64,000 bases of DNA from Amaranthus tricolor (GCF_026212465.1 NC_080057.1:18277733-18341732); one strand, 5' to 3'; counted from the first letter of the stretch, positions 11,060 through 21,832 are shown. Made by a program: numbers and translations. The notes: generated from the sequence alone by a model not told the origin.

Positions 11060-12559
11060 AGAGCAAAATCGAACATTGAAAAGATTAGTTGACAACAGTA
11101 AAAAGATGAGCGCCTAATTCCAATACAATAAAGGTCTATCAGTGCAAGTCAGCTGAACACCGTGATTGATGAGTAGGTAGGTAAGTTAGGTCTACCTCTC
11201 GCCCAGTGGAAAGCAAGTTTCCTCCCCCCTGAATGAATAAGTAGTGGGGCCTCCCGCCCCCCTGAGGTGCCTTTATTTAGATTCTTTTTTGAATTCTTTA
11301 TCCAATGGAGAATCTAAATAAAAAAATCAGTAAGAACTAGCACTAAACTTCTTTCCCTCTTTCTACTTTTCTTCTCTCCTTTTGTTTTTGCTTTCACCCG
11401 GGCTTTTCATTCTCTTTTCTAGAGACCCGGTTATTCTCTTTTTTTTAATGTAGAAGGGTGAGGCACTTTCCCCAGCATACAGAATAAAATCCAAGATAAC
11501 GGCTGTCAAAGGACGAGGAGTGGGAAGCTCTCGAAACCAAACGAGACTAGAAGGAACATGGTAATTAGCACCATTCCTATGATTTGTCTCGAAGAGCCAA
11601 CAAAACAAAAAAGGGCAGCCCTCTCTCTCTATCTCGGCCTCGGTTTAGCATTATATATCGATTTGGGTCCAATTTTCTTTGGTTGTAGTTCGGATTAAGG
11701 AGCAGCTCCCCCATGCTGTGGCGGTGAAAGTGGGGGCTGCTGCCTCCCCTGGTTTTGTTTTGGAAGGACCCTCGTTTTTCTTTTTTACGGGCCCTGCAAA
11801 ATGGCTTCTTGGGGAAGCGTGGTAGGTCTTGAAAAGCCTGATAGAGGCAGAAGCCGAGTTCACCAGAGCTATCTGCGTTGAGTGTGCCGATTGAAAGAGG
11901 GGAGGAGATAACTCAAATGCCGGCGCAGAAATGAAAAGAGTCGTGCCATTCAAAGTGGAATTCTTTTAAGATCCATTGCTCGATTTTGCATGCTCTGCTC
12001 TCAAAGTAGATACTTTCGAGGGCAGATCCGCGTTGGTCCAGAAAGTGAAAGTTATGGTATAAGCAGGCTAAGTGAAATAATCGACTGATGCTATTATAGA
12101 ATCTTATGAATCACACACGGCACACTTTCTATATATCCTCCGTCTACAAGGTGAACAGCTTAGCTTACAGCACAGCGTGTTCGCCACCACACTGGCTGGC
12201 TAGTGCATTGGCCTTACCGTACCTCCATAAGCCCGAAAAGTATGAGCCTTCGATTAGAACGCCCCTTATCTCGTGACACGCGGAGCGTGGCATTTCCTTT
12301 TATCCGTATAACTTCTAACCAAAAGATTCATTCTTTATCAAGTACCATTCAAAGGTTGCATTATCTCTTTGAGTGAAGAAGAGAAGGACTTTGTATAGAC
12401 ACTCTTGAGCCATGTTCGTTGCCGTAGGCTCACTACACTCTTATTTAATTTCATTCTATTGATAGATTCTAGCTCCAAAGAACATATACATGGAGCTATG
12501 TCGACTTACGTACGTACGCCTCGTTGACCAAACGAGAAAGTATACTAGACCACATATCA
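11060..12559. other. nad4 5' spacer, no recognised gene
   Basis: About 1.5 kb between nad4 and the inverted repeat. Contains pyrimidine-rich tracts near 11340-11450 and a 100-codon frame (11651-11953, minus) without recognisable homology. It presumably carries the nad4 leader and promoter, but no clear CRTA-type promoter could be fixed by eye. Confidence 0.45.
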
Positions 12560-12846
12560 TCCCCTCTTTGTCGCTTCTAGCGAAGCTGCAAGCCTACTTA
12601 AATAGCTTACGCTTACTAAGCCTAGCCTACTAAAAAAGGGCTACAGCAAGCAAGCTTTCCCCCTTCCTTTGTTGTGGGTCGCGCCTTGCCTTACCTTACC
12701 GCAGGCACTGAATGAAATGAGTGGAGATCTTCCTTCCGGCTAATGAAGAGACTACTTAAGTCTGCCCATTCATTCCCAGCGGATCCTTCTTCTCCCTAAG
12801 TCCGATTTTATTCCCTTGGACCCTATCCTCTCTGATTTGGAAAAAG

Positions 12847-13130
12847 ATGATCTTGCTTGGGAGAAGTATTTGCAGGAATGCTCCTAAAATATCACATTTG
12901 CTATTCGCAGATGATAGTCTTCTTTTTTGCAGGGCTAAGAGGCGAAATATTGATGCTATTAGAGGTGCGCTGATGATTTATGAACAAGCTTCAGGCCAGA
13001 AAGTGAATTTCTCGAAATCAGAAGCTATTTTCAGCCCCAATGTGCCGGCAACCGTGAAGAATGAGCTAATTTTTGATCTTGGAGTTTCTCTTGTCGAGTC
13101 ATTTTCTAAATATCTTGGGATGCCCAAACC
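12847..13130 (+). mobile_element. LINE reverse transcriptase fragment
   Basis: Encodes a piece of a plant L1-type reverse transcriptase palm: HLLFADDSLLFC carries the catalytic FADD motif, followed by YEQASGQKVNFSKSEAIFS and SKYLGMP. About 95 codons, truncated at both ends, next to an oppositely oriented copia fragment. Non-functional. Confidence 0.88.
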
Positions 13131-13217
13131 CTCTATTCCACTGCTGTATGTATAGCTGTAGCATGGAACAATCCGCTTCTTCCGCCCACCAACCCTTGAT
13201 GAGTTAGCCGAGCGGAT

Positions 13218-14582
13218 TTAAGGGATTATGCTTGAAGAAGATGAAAGAGCAGAAGCTTGGAGAGAAATAAGGTTCTTTATAAGATTAGGAGCATGGAGGA
13301 CATTTTGAAGAGCTAAGGGGGGGTTGAGAGAGGATAAAAGAGTTCGACCGCATCCATGAATTGGAATGTTTTGACCACTACCAACAATGATATGACGATT
13401 ATTATTGCTCAAATAAAAATAGGACGAGAGAGTACCTGGATGGGAAGTCATATGAGATCTTGCTCCTGTATCCATATACCAGTTGTCGTCAGGAGGGTTG
13501 AGAGGCATAGTATGCATGGCCGCAGTGATGTCAGTAGGAGCATAGCCAACTGTAGATGGAGCTTGGACGTTGTATGCTTGTGCGGATGGGCGAGGACCAA
13601 GAATGCCAGGAGTCCGAGGAGACGGTGCTCGCTGCCATTGATTGGAGCTGCTGCCTCCACCGTTTTTACCACGCCCTTTGCCCTTATTTTTCTTCTTTCC
13701 ACCACGACGATTATTGTGATTGTTGTTTCGTGGATTTGGTGATGCCCCTGGTGAGTTTTGCATAGCGGCAGATTCATCAAGCAATGAATCAGAAGAGACA
13801 GTAAGGGCTGTGGCATCTTCAGCGGCTTCTTTTGCCGCTTGATGATTGCGACGAGTTTCCTCTAGTATAAGACGAGACCTGGCCTGATAGAAGGAAGGGA
13901 GTGGGTCGCTTTGTTGGATGGATGAACGTTGCGACGCTGCCATAGGCGTTAGTAAGCCCTTTAACCAATTGAAGCACCAATCTAGAATCAGAAACTGGAG
14001 ACCCAACGTTGGCTAGTTGGTCTGCCAGGGATTTCAGCTTCAAACAATAAGCGGACACGTTCGGAAAATGTGCTAATTCCGTGTGTGTGAATTGATCTTC
14101 GAGGTAAACAACTCGGGTATTCTTCTTGTCTTGGAAAATATCTGGGAGTCGATTCCAAGCATCCATGGCCGATTGGTCTGGAGCAATTATAGTATGGAGA
14201 AGATCAAGAGATATGGTGCTATAAATCCACGTGAGAACCGTGGCATCAACGTCATCCCATTCTTCTTGATCAAAGTTTGGATCTTTAGCCGTGGACGCTG
14301 CCTTCGGTGGGATGATATGATCAACAACCCTAAATGAGCGAGCAAGAACCTTGAACAACTCAGCCCATGTTGAATAAAGACCCTTCTCCATTTCAAGAGT
14401 AATTTGAATATGAGTCTTGATGTTGCTCACGGTGTGAGCAGGATGAAGTGCTTTCTTTTGATCTGCCATAGTTGCTGTAGTGAAGATGGAGAAGCAGGGA
14501 ATAGAAGAAGAGAAAGCACGGCAGAGAGAGAAGAAAGACACGGCAGGGAGAAAGCAGGGATCGGTGCCCTAGTCTTATACCA
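13218..14582 (-). mobile_element. Ty1-copia fragment: primer site, gag, protease (left arm)
   Basis: Minus-strand copia element. The primer-binding-like TGGTATAAGAC begins at 14582, gag starts at the ATG at 14469 (MADQKKALHPAH), followed by a basic Asn/Arg/Lys-rich region and an aspartic protease active site WYMDTGARSHMT. A 4-bp tandem duplication (mirror of 41494-41501) shifts the frame in gag. Integrase, RT and RNase H are missing. Exact mirror of 40835-42199. Confidence 0.9.
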
Positions 14583-15178
14583 TGTAGAGTAATATTCTCC
14601 TTGACCATTATCATTAATCATTGGAGATAAAATACAAACTAAAGCCTAGTACACAATAGTCAAACCTAGTTTACAGAAAACTTACATACATAATATTTAC
14701 ATATACACTAATACCTTGCACTCCCATGGAATTCACAGATCGAAAGTTCCTTGCATCACTCGTTCGAGGACAATTCCCCGTCACAGAAGACACCGGAGAT
14801 GAATCTCTAGACCCCACCTCCACGACCTCGTCTCCTTGCCATGGCAACAACTACTAGTTGAAGAGAAGAGAGCGCTAATGGATTAAAAAGAAGCAGAGAA
14901 GAAATCTGAGCATAGACACCGATTATAGACTGAAGATTGAGAGAGAAAGAAAGGAACCCTAACCCCTAATTTTTCGAAGAGGAAAGTTAGAGAGAAGGGA
15001 GAGGTTTTTCTCTCTCTAGACCCATTTTTCGTTTCAGTTTCCCCCCTACTCTCTAACAAGTAAGCAAGTAGAAAAAGAGCAAAACCCAAGGGATAATAAA
15101 TCAGGGATCGGCATTGTCTTTGTCTCACCAGACAATGCTACCATTCCTCACTCCTTAGCCTTAACTTAACGGAAGGAT
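14583..15178 (-). mobile_element. copia LTR 3' part and flank (left arm)
   Basis: The sequence ending TCTACA directly before the primer-binding-like site is the 3' end of an LTR. The outer LTR limit could not be fixed. A partial A-family motif (TACTTGCTTACTTGT on the mirror strand) lies near 15045-15077. No genes. Confidence 0.55.
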
Positions 15179-15368
15179 GCTCACCAGACCGAATATGAAG
15201 CTTTGAGAACAGGTCTTGAACTCGCCCTCGAATAGAAAGCCTAATGGTCTACGTCGTAAAATGGCAGACACAGGTCCCATATCACGAAAGGGACAAGCAT
15301 CTCATGGCTCAATTCGAGAAGATCAAAGCGACCCATGCTGAAAGGGGATTCAATGTCAAAGCTGACGC
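15179..15368 (+). mobile_element. Gypsy-type RNase H fragment, cut by gap
   Basis: Translations give TEYEALRTGLELALE and, in another frame, MVYVVKWQTQVPYHERDKHL and a stretch up to NVKAD, resembling the RNase H region of Ty3/gypsy polyproteins. There are stops and a frame change between the halves. The N gap truncates it; the mirror copy continues at 39949-40238. Confidence 0.7.
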
Positions 15369-15468
15369 NNNNNNNNNNNNNNNNNNNNNNNNNNNNNNNN
15401 NNNNNNNNNNNNNNNNNNNNNNNNNNNNNNNNNNNNNNNNNNNNNNNNNNNNNNNNNNNNNNNNNNNN
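15369..15468. other. Assembly gap (100 N)
   Basis: Exactly 100 N, a conventional scaffold-gap size; true length unknown. It falls at the edge of the inverted repeat, a typical place for short-read assemblies to break. Confidence 0.98.
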
Positions 15469-16368
15469 CTGATGGGTCTTGTGCTCTAAGCCCAATCCTC
15501 TCGTCTTAGGGTAGGATATCCATAAACCTTAAATCACGGGAACTTCCCCTTTTTGGTTGACAACCTACCTATGTTGGGATGACTAAGCCCACTATCCTAA
15601 TAGGTCCCTTTTGTGTCGGGTTAAGGCTCCGCCTCATGTTGGGTTAAGGGCTTAGTTGAACCCAATTTCTTCACTTGTAGTCTAGGGCTTTGCTTGGCAT
15701 TGGGCTTCGTTGCTTTCCTGGTCTTGGATTGAACCTAAACCAAAGTCTATAGACTGAATTAGGAGAATGGAAACCTATCGGTTCTGCAGAGCTAAGCCGG
15801 TAAGCAAGAAAGGAAACTGACCGGGAAGTGATATTCACTCTTCCTAAAAAGTTTTTTTGTACTGGCATTCCAAGACTGGCATGTACAGTGAGAAGTGGGC
15901 AAGACCGGAAAGACTGCTAACACCGGTTAGTTTTTTGCTCTCTGTCAATCAATATCAATAATGGAACTGGCTTGCTAACAGAATCTGTAACAGGATAGCT
16001 TTCAAAATATTACAAACTTGAAAGAGCTTAACTGTCGCAATTAGCTTCCCTGACTTGCTTTGCTAGCTTCTACTTTAATGCAGAACTCCCAATAGCAGGA
16101 ATTAAACTCGATGGATTGGTGAAAGAGCCTGGCTTTGACGCTTGACCTTTATTTACTCTTCGCACGAAAGCTTTCGGGACGAAGTGACTCAAACAAAGCA
16201 AAGCGAAGAGGTTCTTTAGCGTAGGCTAGTCAGTTTACTTGGAGTAGCTTTCCCACTGCCCTCCCAGTTGAAGTCATAAGGTAAGCAAGCCTCTCTAGTG
16301 AGAGTTCAACCATAGCTATCAATAGCGGATATGGGGACTCTTAGAAGTTTCATTTATTTCGCGACAAA

Positions 16369-16402
16369 AAGGTAGTTTACTTGCTTAATCTTTAGATTAA
16401 GG
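16369..16402 (+). repeat. Hairpin element, family A
   Basis: 34 nt, AAGG at both ends. Stem-loop CTTAATCTTTAGATTAAG pairs over 8 bp with changed stem bases relative to other copies. Confidence 0.82.
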
Positions 16403-18495
16403 GCTTTCATAAGAGTTTTCCAGTCTCTGGGTAAGAAATTCCACCGTAATAGTGGGATTTATCCTATTGCCATTGTATCACTCCTGGGAGAAAGCTAAGG
16501 ATCTTTGGGAAGCAAGCCCAATTGGAGTGCTTAATAAGGTCTTCACCTGGAGTTGCCCTTTGGTAAGCCCTGTAAATGTAGGACCGGTTTCCTGTAAGGC
16601 AATGGCAGATCTAGTACCTGTTGCAGAAAAAAACTTATTCCTGCGCAGCTAAGCCCATTAAGTTCCAGTCTTCTTTTGGCCGGGAGTCCTAAGCCCTGGG
16701 AGAAGTCTCAGGGCAAGCCCCTGCAGTTGCAGCGCTTCTCTTATCCAGAAGAAAGCTACGGGCATATACCCCGCCCCGGGGAACAGGTGCCACCTCAACA
16801 GCTATATTCTAAATTGTTAAGCCTCGCAACCCTTTCCTTTGTATTGGACCTTTCCCGCTTTCTATGTACCCAGTCAACGAACCTCGAAATCTAGTATAAA
16901 TAGAAAGAAAATATTAGGTTAGGTGGAATACTTTTTAACCCAGTCAAAAGTTATCTTTCTTTTTCTCGATCGAGTCTAGTAGAGATAGGAAATAGGAATG
17001 AAGCGAAGCCACTTTAACCACATTTTCATCCAATTGTGGTATAAAGTATACTCCGATATAACTCAAAATTCTTCCCTTTATATATGGATTAAGAGGACGG
17101 TTGTCCCCCATCAACCATTCAAGGTTGTTAATATATCCTAACCCTTCCTTCTTAATCAGACGATTTCTCTCCTATCATGTATGATTGATCAAAGTCTGGT
17201 ATGTAGGAATCAGAGTCTCAATCGACTGGCATCGCCTTTCACTCATCAATTCCTCAAAGAAAGCAAGCCTCATTTGCAGCAAGCACCATTATCAAGAAAG
17301 TTGGTCTCCTTTACGGCACGTTCTTTTTACTATGTAGGGCCAGTTGATCCCGAGGTAGAAAACCAAAAACTTCCGGCCGGATGAAAAGCCACAGCGTACC
17401 GATACGACGAGCATAGAGGATCGGTAACTTTATAAACAAAGGGGCCTTTCGAACGACTGTTGGTCTGATGAAGCTCTTCGTTCTTTGGTTTGGTTGGAAG
17501 CAGCTTCTTTGCTTTTCCACCAACCTAAGTGTTTGGCACGAAGACTTCTATGTGGGCTACACCTTCTTTCTTCCGGGATTTTTATATTATGCTGTGCGTT
17601 ATAGGGAAAAGTTTTGTGTGCTTTTGCATTGCCGGGAGAGAGCTTCTGCGCGCTTCCTGGGGTAACCGGATTAGACTCTCCCTATTATCCTTCCTTTGGG
17701 TACATAGGTCGGGCTGATCACCTCTGTTCTTTAGCCATTTTATGGGATAGGCACTCCACGATTTGGACTCCTTTCTTACTCAATGGGGATCTTAAAAAAA
17801 GACTTAGTTGGATCATGGACCATTACCTTCATTATTTATTGATTTACCTTTTCAGAGCAGCCGGCATTAAGCATATTTTGGGGGTGCCTTCCCCGGGTAG
17901 TTATCTCATCGAATTTGTGTAAACCTCTTTTCTTTCAGAACCTGGCCTTTTTCTGCCCCCGACTGTCTCCTAATAGGACTTCGACACCCTGCAGGCTCAA
18001 AAGTAAGGTCAAAGTCGTGTATCCGTTCTCAGATTCGCATGAGCTATTGCTCTCGTCCTGACCGAGATCTATTCTCATCTTGTGGATAATCTCCCCTCTT
18101 ACTCTCCACTTTCATGTCCATCAGAGAGAGCTTGCGCATCTTTTCGTTCATCAGGCTAGCGTCTGTCCCGATGATAGAAGTGGAAGGTGATCCATAATCA
18201 AGGCAGCTTGTTTCAAAGACATCTCTCTCCATTTCGTTAGTGATTATGCCCCAGCGAGGAACTTTGATTGGTCATATATGGAACTCGGATTCCTTCTCCA
18301 ACCCCTTTCTCTCTCCCTACTCTATGATCTCGGGCTCTCCCTCAAGGTCTGTTCCCAAGTAGGGGTTTCGGTTCAGAAGGTGATCAACCATAAATGAATG
18401 GGGCTAATCCCGTGGATGCTGTTTACCTGGATGCATAAGATAGGTGAAATCCATGCAATTAGATGCTGCTTAACCTAGAATTCCATATTGTAGAA

Positions 18496-18533
18496 AAGGT
18501 AATTCCTATTTGCTTACTTGGATACAAGTATGG
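18496..18533 (+). repeat. Hairpin element, family B
   Basis: 38 nt starting AAGGTAATTCCTATTTGC and ending ATGG. Hairpin tip ACTTGGATACAAGT. Confidence 0.72.
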
Positions 18534-19218
18534 AAGTTTTTTTTGTCTTTTCAACTCCTTTTGGACAAGCAGATGAACTCGGATCTTCTTTATTGTGCTT
18601 GTCGTGCTGGGACTCTTCTTCCTTAACAACCTCTCCTCCCTCGGTACACTCCTCCGGCTACTTGTACTGATAAGGCTGGGACTAATTGAACTCAGGCTGA
18701 TTTCTCCTCTTCTGACTGCCCTTCTTCAGGCACAACCATACCTTCTTTTCGGTGGGCAATGAAATTCGATTGATCTTCGGATCCCGCTCGATTGTATTGT
18801 AGTCATCGCCGGACCGGAACTCTTCCTCCTAAATCCTTTTTCAATGTACTTTTCAGTTATCCCAAAAACTTTCTCCAATCCGAACTCACTCTTGCCTTCT
18901 CTATCTTAGGTGGGTCAGTCTCGTTCTCTCTTGTCGGTAAGTCTATTTTCCGTGGGGCATGATATTCCAACATTTCTCAAGTACTTGCTGCACTTCCTGA
19001 GAAAGAAGTCGTCTTGGTATTGGATCCGCCTTTCTCTTGTGCTCTTCTGGTCGGTACAAAGAAATTCTCCATGAGCGCACCGACGAAAAAATAGTCGATT
19101 CATTCGCTTGTCAATTCTTGGTGTAATACGAACTTCTTTGTCTCCATATAGTTTTTTTTGGCCTAACGCGGGTTCCCTGGACCGACCAAGAAAAAGAAGT
19201 TGAAGGGGCATCTTCCAT

Positions 19219-19605
19219 TCATACCGATTTGGCTTTTTCTGCACCATATTTGGATCTGCCTCTTCTTCGATCCGGAATTCCCAGCAAATCCTTGACTCCT
19301 CGAATACAATGGGATTTCACACCTGGCGAATCTTTCACTCTACCTCCTCTTATTAAGACCATAGAATGTTCCTGCAAATTATGACCTTCGCCTGGAATGT
19401 GAGCAAATATATCATGTCGATTGCTCAACTGTACTTTGGCTATCTTACGTAGAGCTGAATTAGGTTTTTTAGGTGTTCTCGTTGAAACACGCGGGCGTAC
19501 TCCTTGCTTCTGGGGGCATTGGTCCGAAGCTCGCGTACGGTCCGTGCGCCTTTTTTCGTCTCTACGATGACGAATCAATTGATTGCTTGTAGGCAAGGGG
19601 ATCAT
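19219..19605 (-). CDS. rps12: Ribosomal protein S12, unusual start
   Basis: Mitochondrial small-subunit protein uS12, which shapes the decoding centre. 128 codons from ATG at 19605 (family usually 125); hallmark stretches [20 protein letters not shown] and [13 protein letters not shown] are intact. The usual start is ATG CCT ACA; here that position reads TTG CCT ACA (19596-19594), so the nearest in-frame ATG is three codons upstream, giving MIPLPTSNQ. The leader just upstream matches the atp9 leader. Several codons (S and R in [14 protein letters not shown]) need editing to L and C. Downstream of nad6 on the same strand, likely co-transcribed; nad3, its usual partner, is not adjacent. Confidence 0.93.
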   Translation of the reverse strand: MIPLPTSNQLIRHRRDEKRRTDRTRASDQCPQKQGVRPRVSTRTPKKPNSALRKIAKVQLSNRHDIFAHIPGEGHNLQEHSMVLIRGGRVKDSPGVKSHCIRGVKDLLGIPDRRRGRSKYGAEKAKSV

Positions 19606-19652
19606 TCTACTACTCCTAAATGCTTTTTCATTCTTTTCTTTTTTTTATGTTT
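19603..19652 (-). promoter_or_regulatory. rps12 leader sharing sequence with the atp9 leader
   Basis: On the minus strand the 50 nt before rps12 contain AAGAAAAAACATAA, an A/G-rich run, AAAAAGCATTTAG and GAGTAG. The same ordered blocks occur in the atp9 leader (31944-32010), with small indels. This suggests recombination placed a copy of the atp9 5' region in front of rps12. Confidence 0.7.
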
Positions 19653-19675
19653 TTTCTTCTTTTTCTATTTTATTC

Positions 19676-19709
19676 CCTCACTCTAAAGATTAAGTAAGTA
19701 AACTACCTT
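19676..19709 (-). repeat. Hairpin element, family A, touching the nad6 stop
   Basis: 34 nt. Its leading AAGG on the minus strand overlaps the last base of the nad6 TAA stop (19711-19709). The stem is partly mismatched (CTTAATCTTTAGAGTGAG). Confidence 0.8.
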
Positions 19710-20326
19710 TAGTAGATCGTGAGTGGGTCTGTCGTCCTCTTCATTATAGTCCTTCTAGAATCAATAGCATTTCGTCGGAATACATCCTGTCTTTTCACCT
19801 TAGTAGTCCTATGCATAGTCAGTACTATAGCCCCAATCATGGCTACTAATAAAATAAGACTAGAAACCAAAAACCAGACAAAATAGTAAGTATAAAGTAA
19901 ATTGCCCAATGTTTCCAAATTAGTCCAACTTCGTACCTTTCCGGCATAAACCGTATATCTCAGAGAGGTCGTATTGCTTTGGGTTGGTAGTAATGGAATG
20001 GTTTCATTATCTAAAATGAAGAAGATTTCCCACCAAAAGATCAGTCCAATAATACCACTCACTGGTAAATAGCGCAAGACTTCCTCGTGAATCTCCGCTA
20101 TTTGAATATGGAACATCATAACAACGAATAGGAATGAAACGGCTATAGCTCCTATATAAACTACTGGGAAGATCATAGCGGAAAAATCGAGACCTAACAA
20201 AAGAAGTAAACCTGAAGTGTTGCGAAAGACTGGGATGGAAAACAAAACGGAATGTACCGGATTTTTAGCACGTACAACCATCAAACCAGAGACCAAAGCC
20301 AGGCTAGACAAAACAGAAAGTATCAT
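19709..20326 (-). CDS. nad6: NADH dehydrogenase subunit 6
   Basis: Hydrophobic complex I subunit ND6, 205 codons, the usual plant length. ATG at 20326 gives MILSVLSSLALVSGLMV; the conserved membrane core GLLLLLGLDFSAMIFPVVYIGAIAVSFLF and ending TTDPLTIY are present. Several S and P codons fit known C-to-U editing. The stop codon abuts an A-family hairpin element, so the 3' UTR begins with that element. rps12 follows about 100 bases downstream and rps4 lies upstream, all on the minus strand, consistent with a shared transcript. Confidence 0.97.
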   Translation of the reverse strand: MILSVLSSLALVSGLMVVRAKNPVHSVLFSIPVFRNTSGLLLLLGLDFSAMIFPVVYIGAIAVSFLFVVMMFHIQIAEIHEEVLRYLPVSGIIGLIFWWEIFFILDNETIPLLPTQSNTTSLRYTVYAGKVRSWTNLETLGNLLYTYYFVWFLVSSLILLVAMIGAIVLTMHRTTKVKRQDVFRRNAIDSRRTIMKRTTDPLTIY

Positions 20327-20611
20327 GATACGTAGTCCTTCACTGAAATGGAACTTTCATGCTGCTTTGGAGTAAGAACTAGCAGGAAAGTCGATCTATT
20401 ACATACGACCAGCGCGGTTGTTCATATTTCATTTCCTTCTTCCAAACCAAGCCCTTCTTGGAGAGCATTCACTGAGTTACTTACGATCTCTCGACGCCGA
20501 GAATTTCTTATGCGCCCGGGTTCGGCTAGCTTCTGGACCACCTTTTAGCGTTCTGGGCAATAAAGAAACCCGAAATCAAAAAGAAAGAAGAGAAATTGGG
20601 CCATGTTTCCC

Positions 20612-20644
20612 GAGGTATGAAGTACCTTATTACAATAATAAAGG
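20612..20644 (+). repeat. Hairpin element, family C (chain unit 1)
   Basis: 33 nt starting GAGGTATGAAGT with CTTATTACAATAATAA hairpin, ending AAGG shared with the next unit. Lies between rps4 and nad6. Confidence 0.75.
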
Positions 20645-20674
20645 TAGTTTACTTACTGACTCAAAAGAGTCAGG
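20641..20674 (+). repeat. Hairpin element, family A (chain unit 2)
   Basis: 34 nt from AAGG to CAGG. Stem-loop CTGACTCAAAAGAGTCAG pairs over 7 bp. Confidence 0.88.
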
Positions 20675-20706
20675 TAATTCCTATTTGCTTACTCGTTAGG
20701 GTAAGG
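20671..20706 (+). repeat. Hairpin element, family B (chain unit 3)
   Basis: 36 nt, CAGGTAATTCCTATTTGC followed by hairpin CTTACTCGTTAGGGTAAG; final AAGG shared with the next unit. Confidence 0.88.
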
Positions 20707-20735
20707 TTATGTAGTAGCTTAAGCGAAGCTTAAGG
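20703..20735 (+). repeat. Hairpin element, family C (chain unit 4)
   Basis: 33 nt, AAGGTTATGTAGTAG followed by CTTAAGCGAAGCTTAAG (7-bp stem, GAA loop) and final AAGG. The unit ends inside the 3' codons of rps4 (20730), so it may have supplied the present rps4 stop. Confidence 0.85.
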
Positions 20736-21832
20736 TAGGTTTGGATCTTTCAATCTTATGTCGTGAGGGATGTGATCTATGTTAGGTCCATAAGATACCA
20801 CAGCTTTTAGTGTTCTATAATTGACCTCCGAATAATGAGTAGGTAGTTCTATCCTTTTGATTCTTCTCTTCATTCTCTTCTTCCTTAAGAATAACTCCTT
20901 CATACTCCTTAGTATATGAGGATAGAACTCCTCATAAAAATCATATTTTAATAGAATTTCATGACTTATTAATCTTCCGCTCCTTATGGATAAGTTCACG
21001 ATGTGAGGTACACCCTCATAATCTCTTAAGATGTGATTGAAATTCCTCTTCATTTTCCAGCAGTAGTGGACTGATCTAATCTTCTTTATACTTTCAAAGT
21101 CTACCATAGAAGAATGTAACTCTTGCAAAAACCGGACTTTGTCTTTTAGTAGTAGGAGGCATCCCTTCTTAGTTTTGAGTCGGCGGAGCCATTCTATTTG
21201 TCTTCTTCTCCACATTCTGACTTGGCGGAGCCATTCTGTTTTGCTTATTTGGCGCTTGTTTTTTACCCTTTTCCGTACCCTTCTTAATTTTCCTATGATT
21301 TTCTCAACTGATATTTTGATATAGAAAAATCTCCTTATGTCTTCACCGTGGGTTCTCGCGTAATCTTCTTGAAAAGATATTATATCACCAGGGGAAAGTT
21401 GAAAATGACTAATGTTGACTATGGAATTATTCACACACACCTTTCGATGACTTATCGGCTGCCTTGCTTGAGGAAGAGTTTCACAAAAATGGAGACGAAC
21501 CAGAATAACGTCCAATCTTCTTTCTGGATTAAGTAGAAAAGGGATATATGAAGTTCGTTTTGTTCTTCTGTGCATCTTTGTGATGGGTAAATTCCCGTAA
21601 AAAAGGGACAACTTGCGTGTTGTTTGTAATTTGATGTAACTGCTACTATTAAGAAATAATCGGATAAATCTTTTTCTTAATAGATCTTTTCTGAATTCTC
21701 AAATTTCGGAGAATGCGGCGTTGCGTTAGTGTTATTTCTTTAAATAGAACGTTTCCTAAAAGTAGACGGCAAGTTTTAAATCTTAATGCAGGCATGATGT
21801 CTTGTTGAATCAGTCAGTCTTTTTCGCCACAT
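20730..21832 (-). pseudogene. rps4: Ribosomal protein S4, N-terminal part frameshifted
   Basis: Mitochondrial uS4, which binds 16S-type rRNA early in small-subunit assembly. A 294-codon frame (21611-20730) carries the S4 RNA-binding region (RQPISHRKVCVNN, LSPGDIISFQE) and the conserved tail RRIKRIELPTHYSEVNYRTLKAVV. It has no ATG at its head; the first in-frame ATG is at MHRRTKRTS. Upstream sequence still resembles the usual N-terminus: ATG TGG at 21832, then LRFKTCRLLLGNV and QRRILRNLR in a second frame ending at TAA TAG after KKKIYP. Two frame breaks therefore separate start and body. The end is shortened by the hairpin chain. Either a pseudogene or translated from an internal start. Confidence 0.75.

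Larger units (their letters stand above)
12560..15368 (+). repeat. Inverted repeat, left arm (at least 2809 bp)
   Basis: Reverse complement of 40049-42857 (coordinates sum to 55417). All reading frames in the two arms are identical. The left boundary at 12560 is clear; the right boundary is hidden by the N gap at 15369. It contains a LINE RT fragment, a copia gag-protease fragment with LTR remnant and a gypsy RNase H fragment. Recombination between arms would invert about 24.7 kb holding rps12, nad6, rps4, atp9 and four tRNAs. Confidence 0.95.
15469..19218. other. Spacer, no recognised gene
   Basis: About 3.7 kb between the gap and rps12. It holds one A element (16369-16402) and one B element (18496-18533). 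Frames around 17181-17922 (such as one ending GIKHILGVPSPGSYLIEFV) are interrupted repeatedly across frames and could be an old decayed gene, but I cannot assign them. No tRNA, rRNA or plastid gene was recognised. Confidence 0.45.

Noticed and set aside
17181..17922. Series of frames that might be a decayed gene (possibly virus-like or plasmid-like)
   Set aside because: Frames are interrupted and I could not identify any diagnostic polymerase motif.
18915..19247. 110-codon frame overlapping the end of rps12
   Set aside because: Starts at a non-ATG codon, overlaps rps12 in another frame and matches nothing I know.
20730..21611. rps4 as an intact gene starting at 21611
   Set aside because: The first codon of that frame is TTG and conserved N-terminal sequence lies upstream in other frames.
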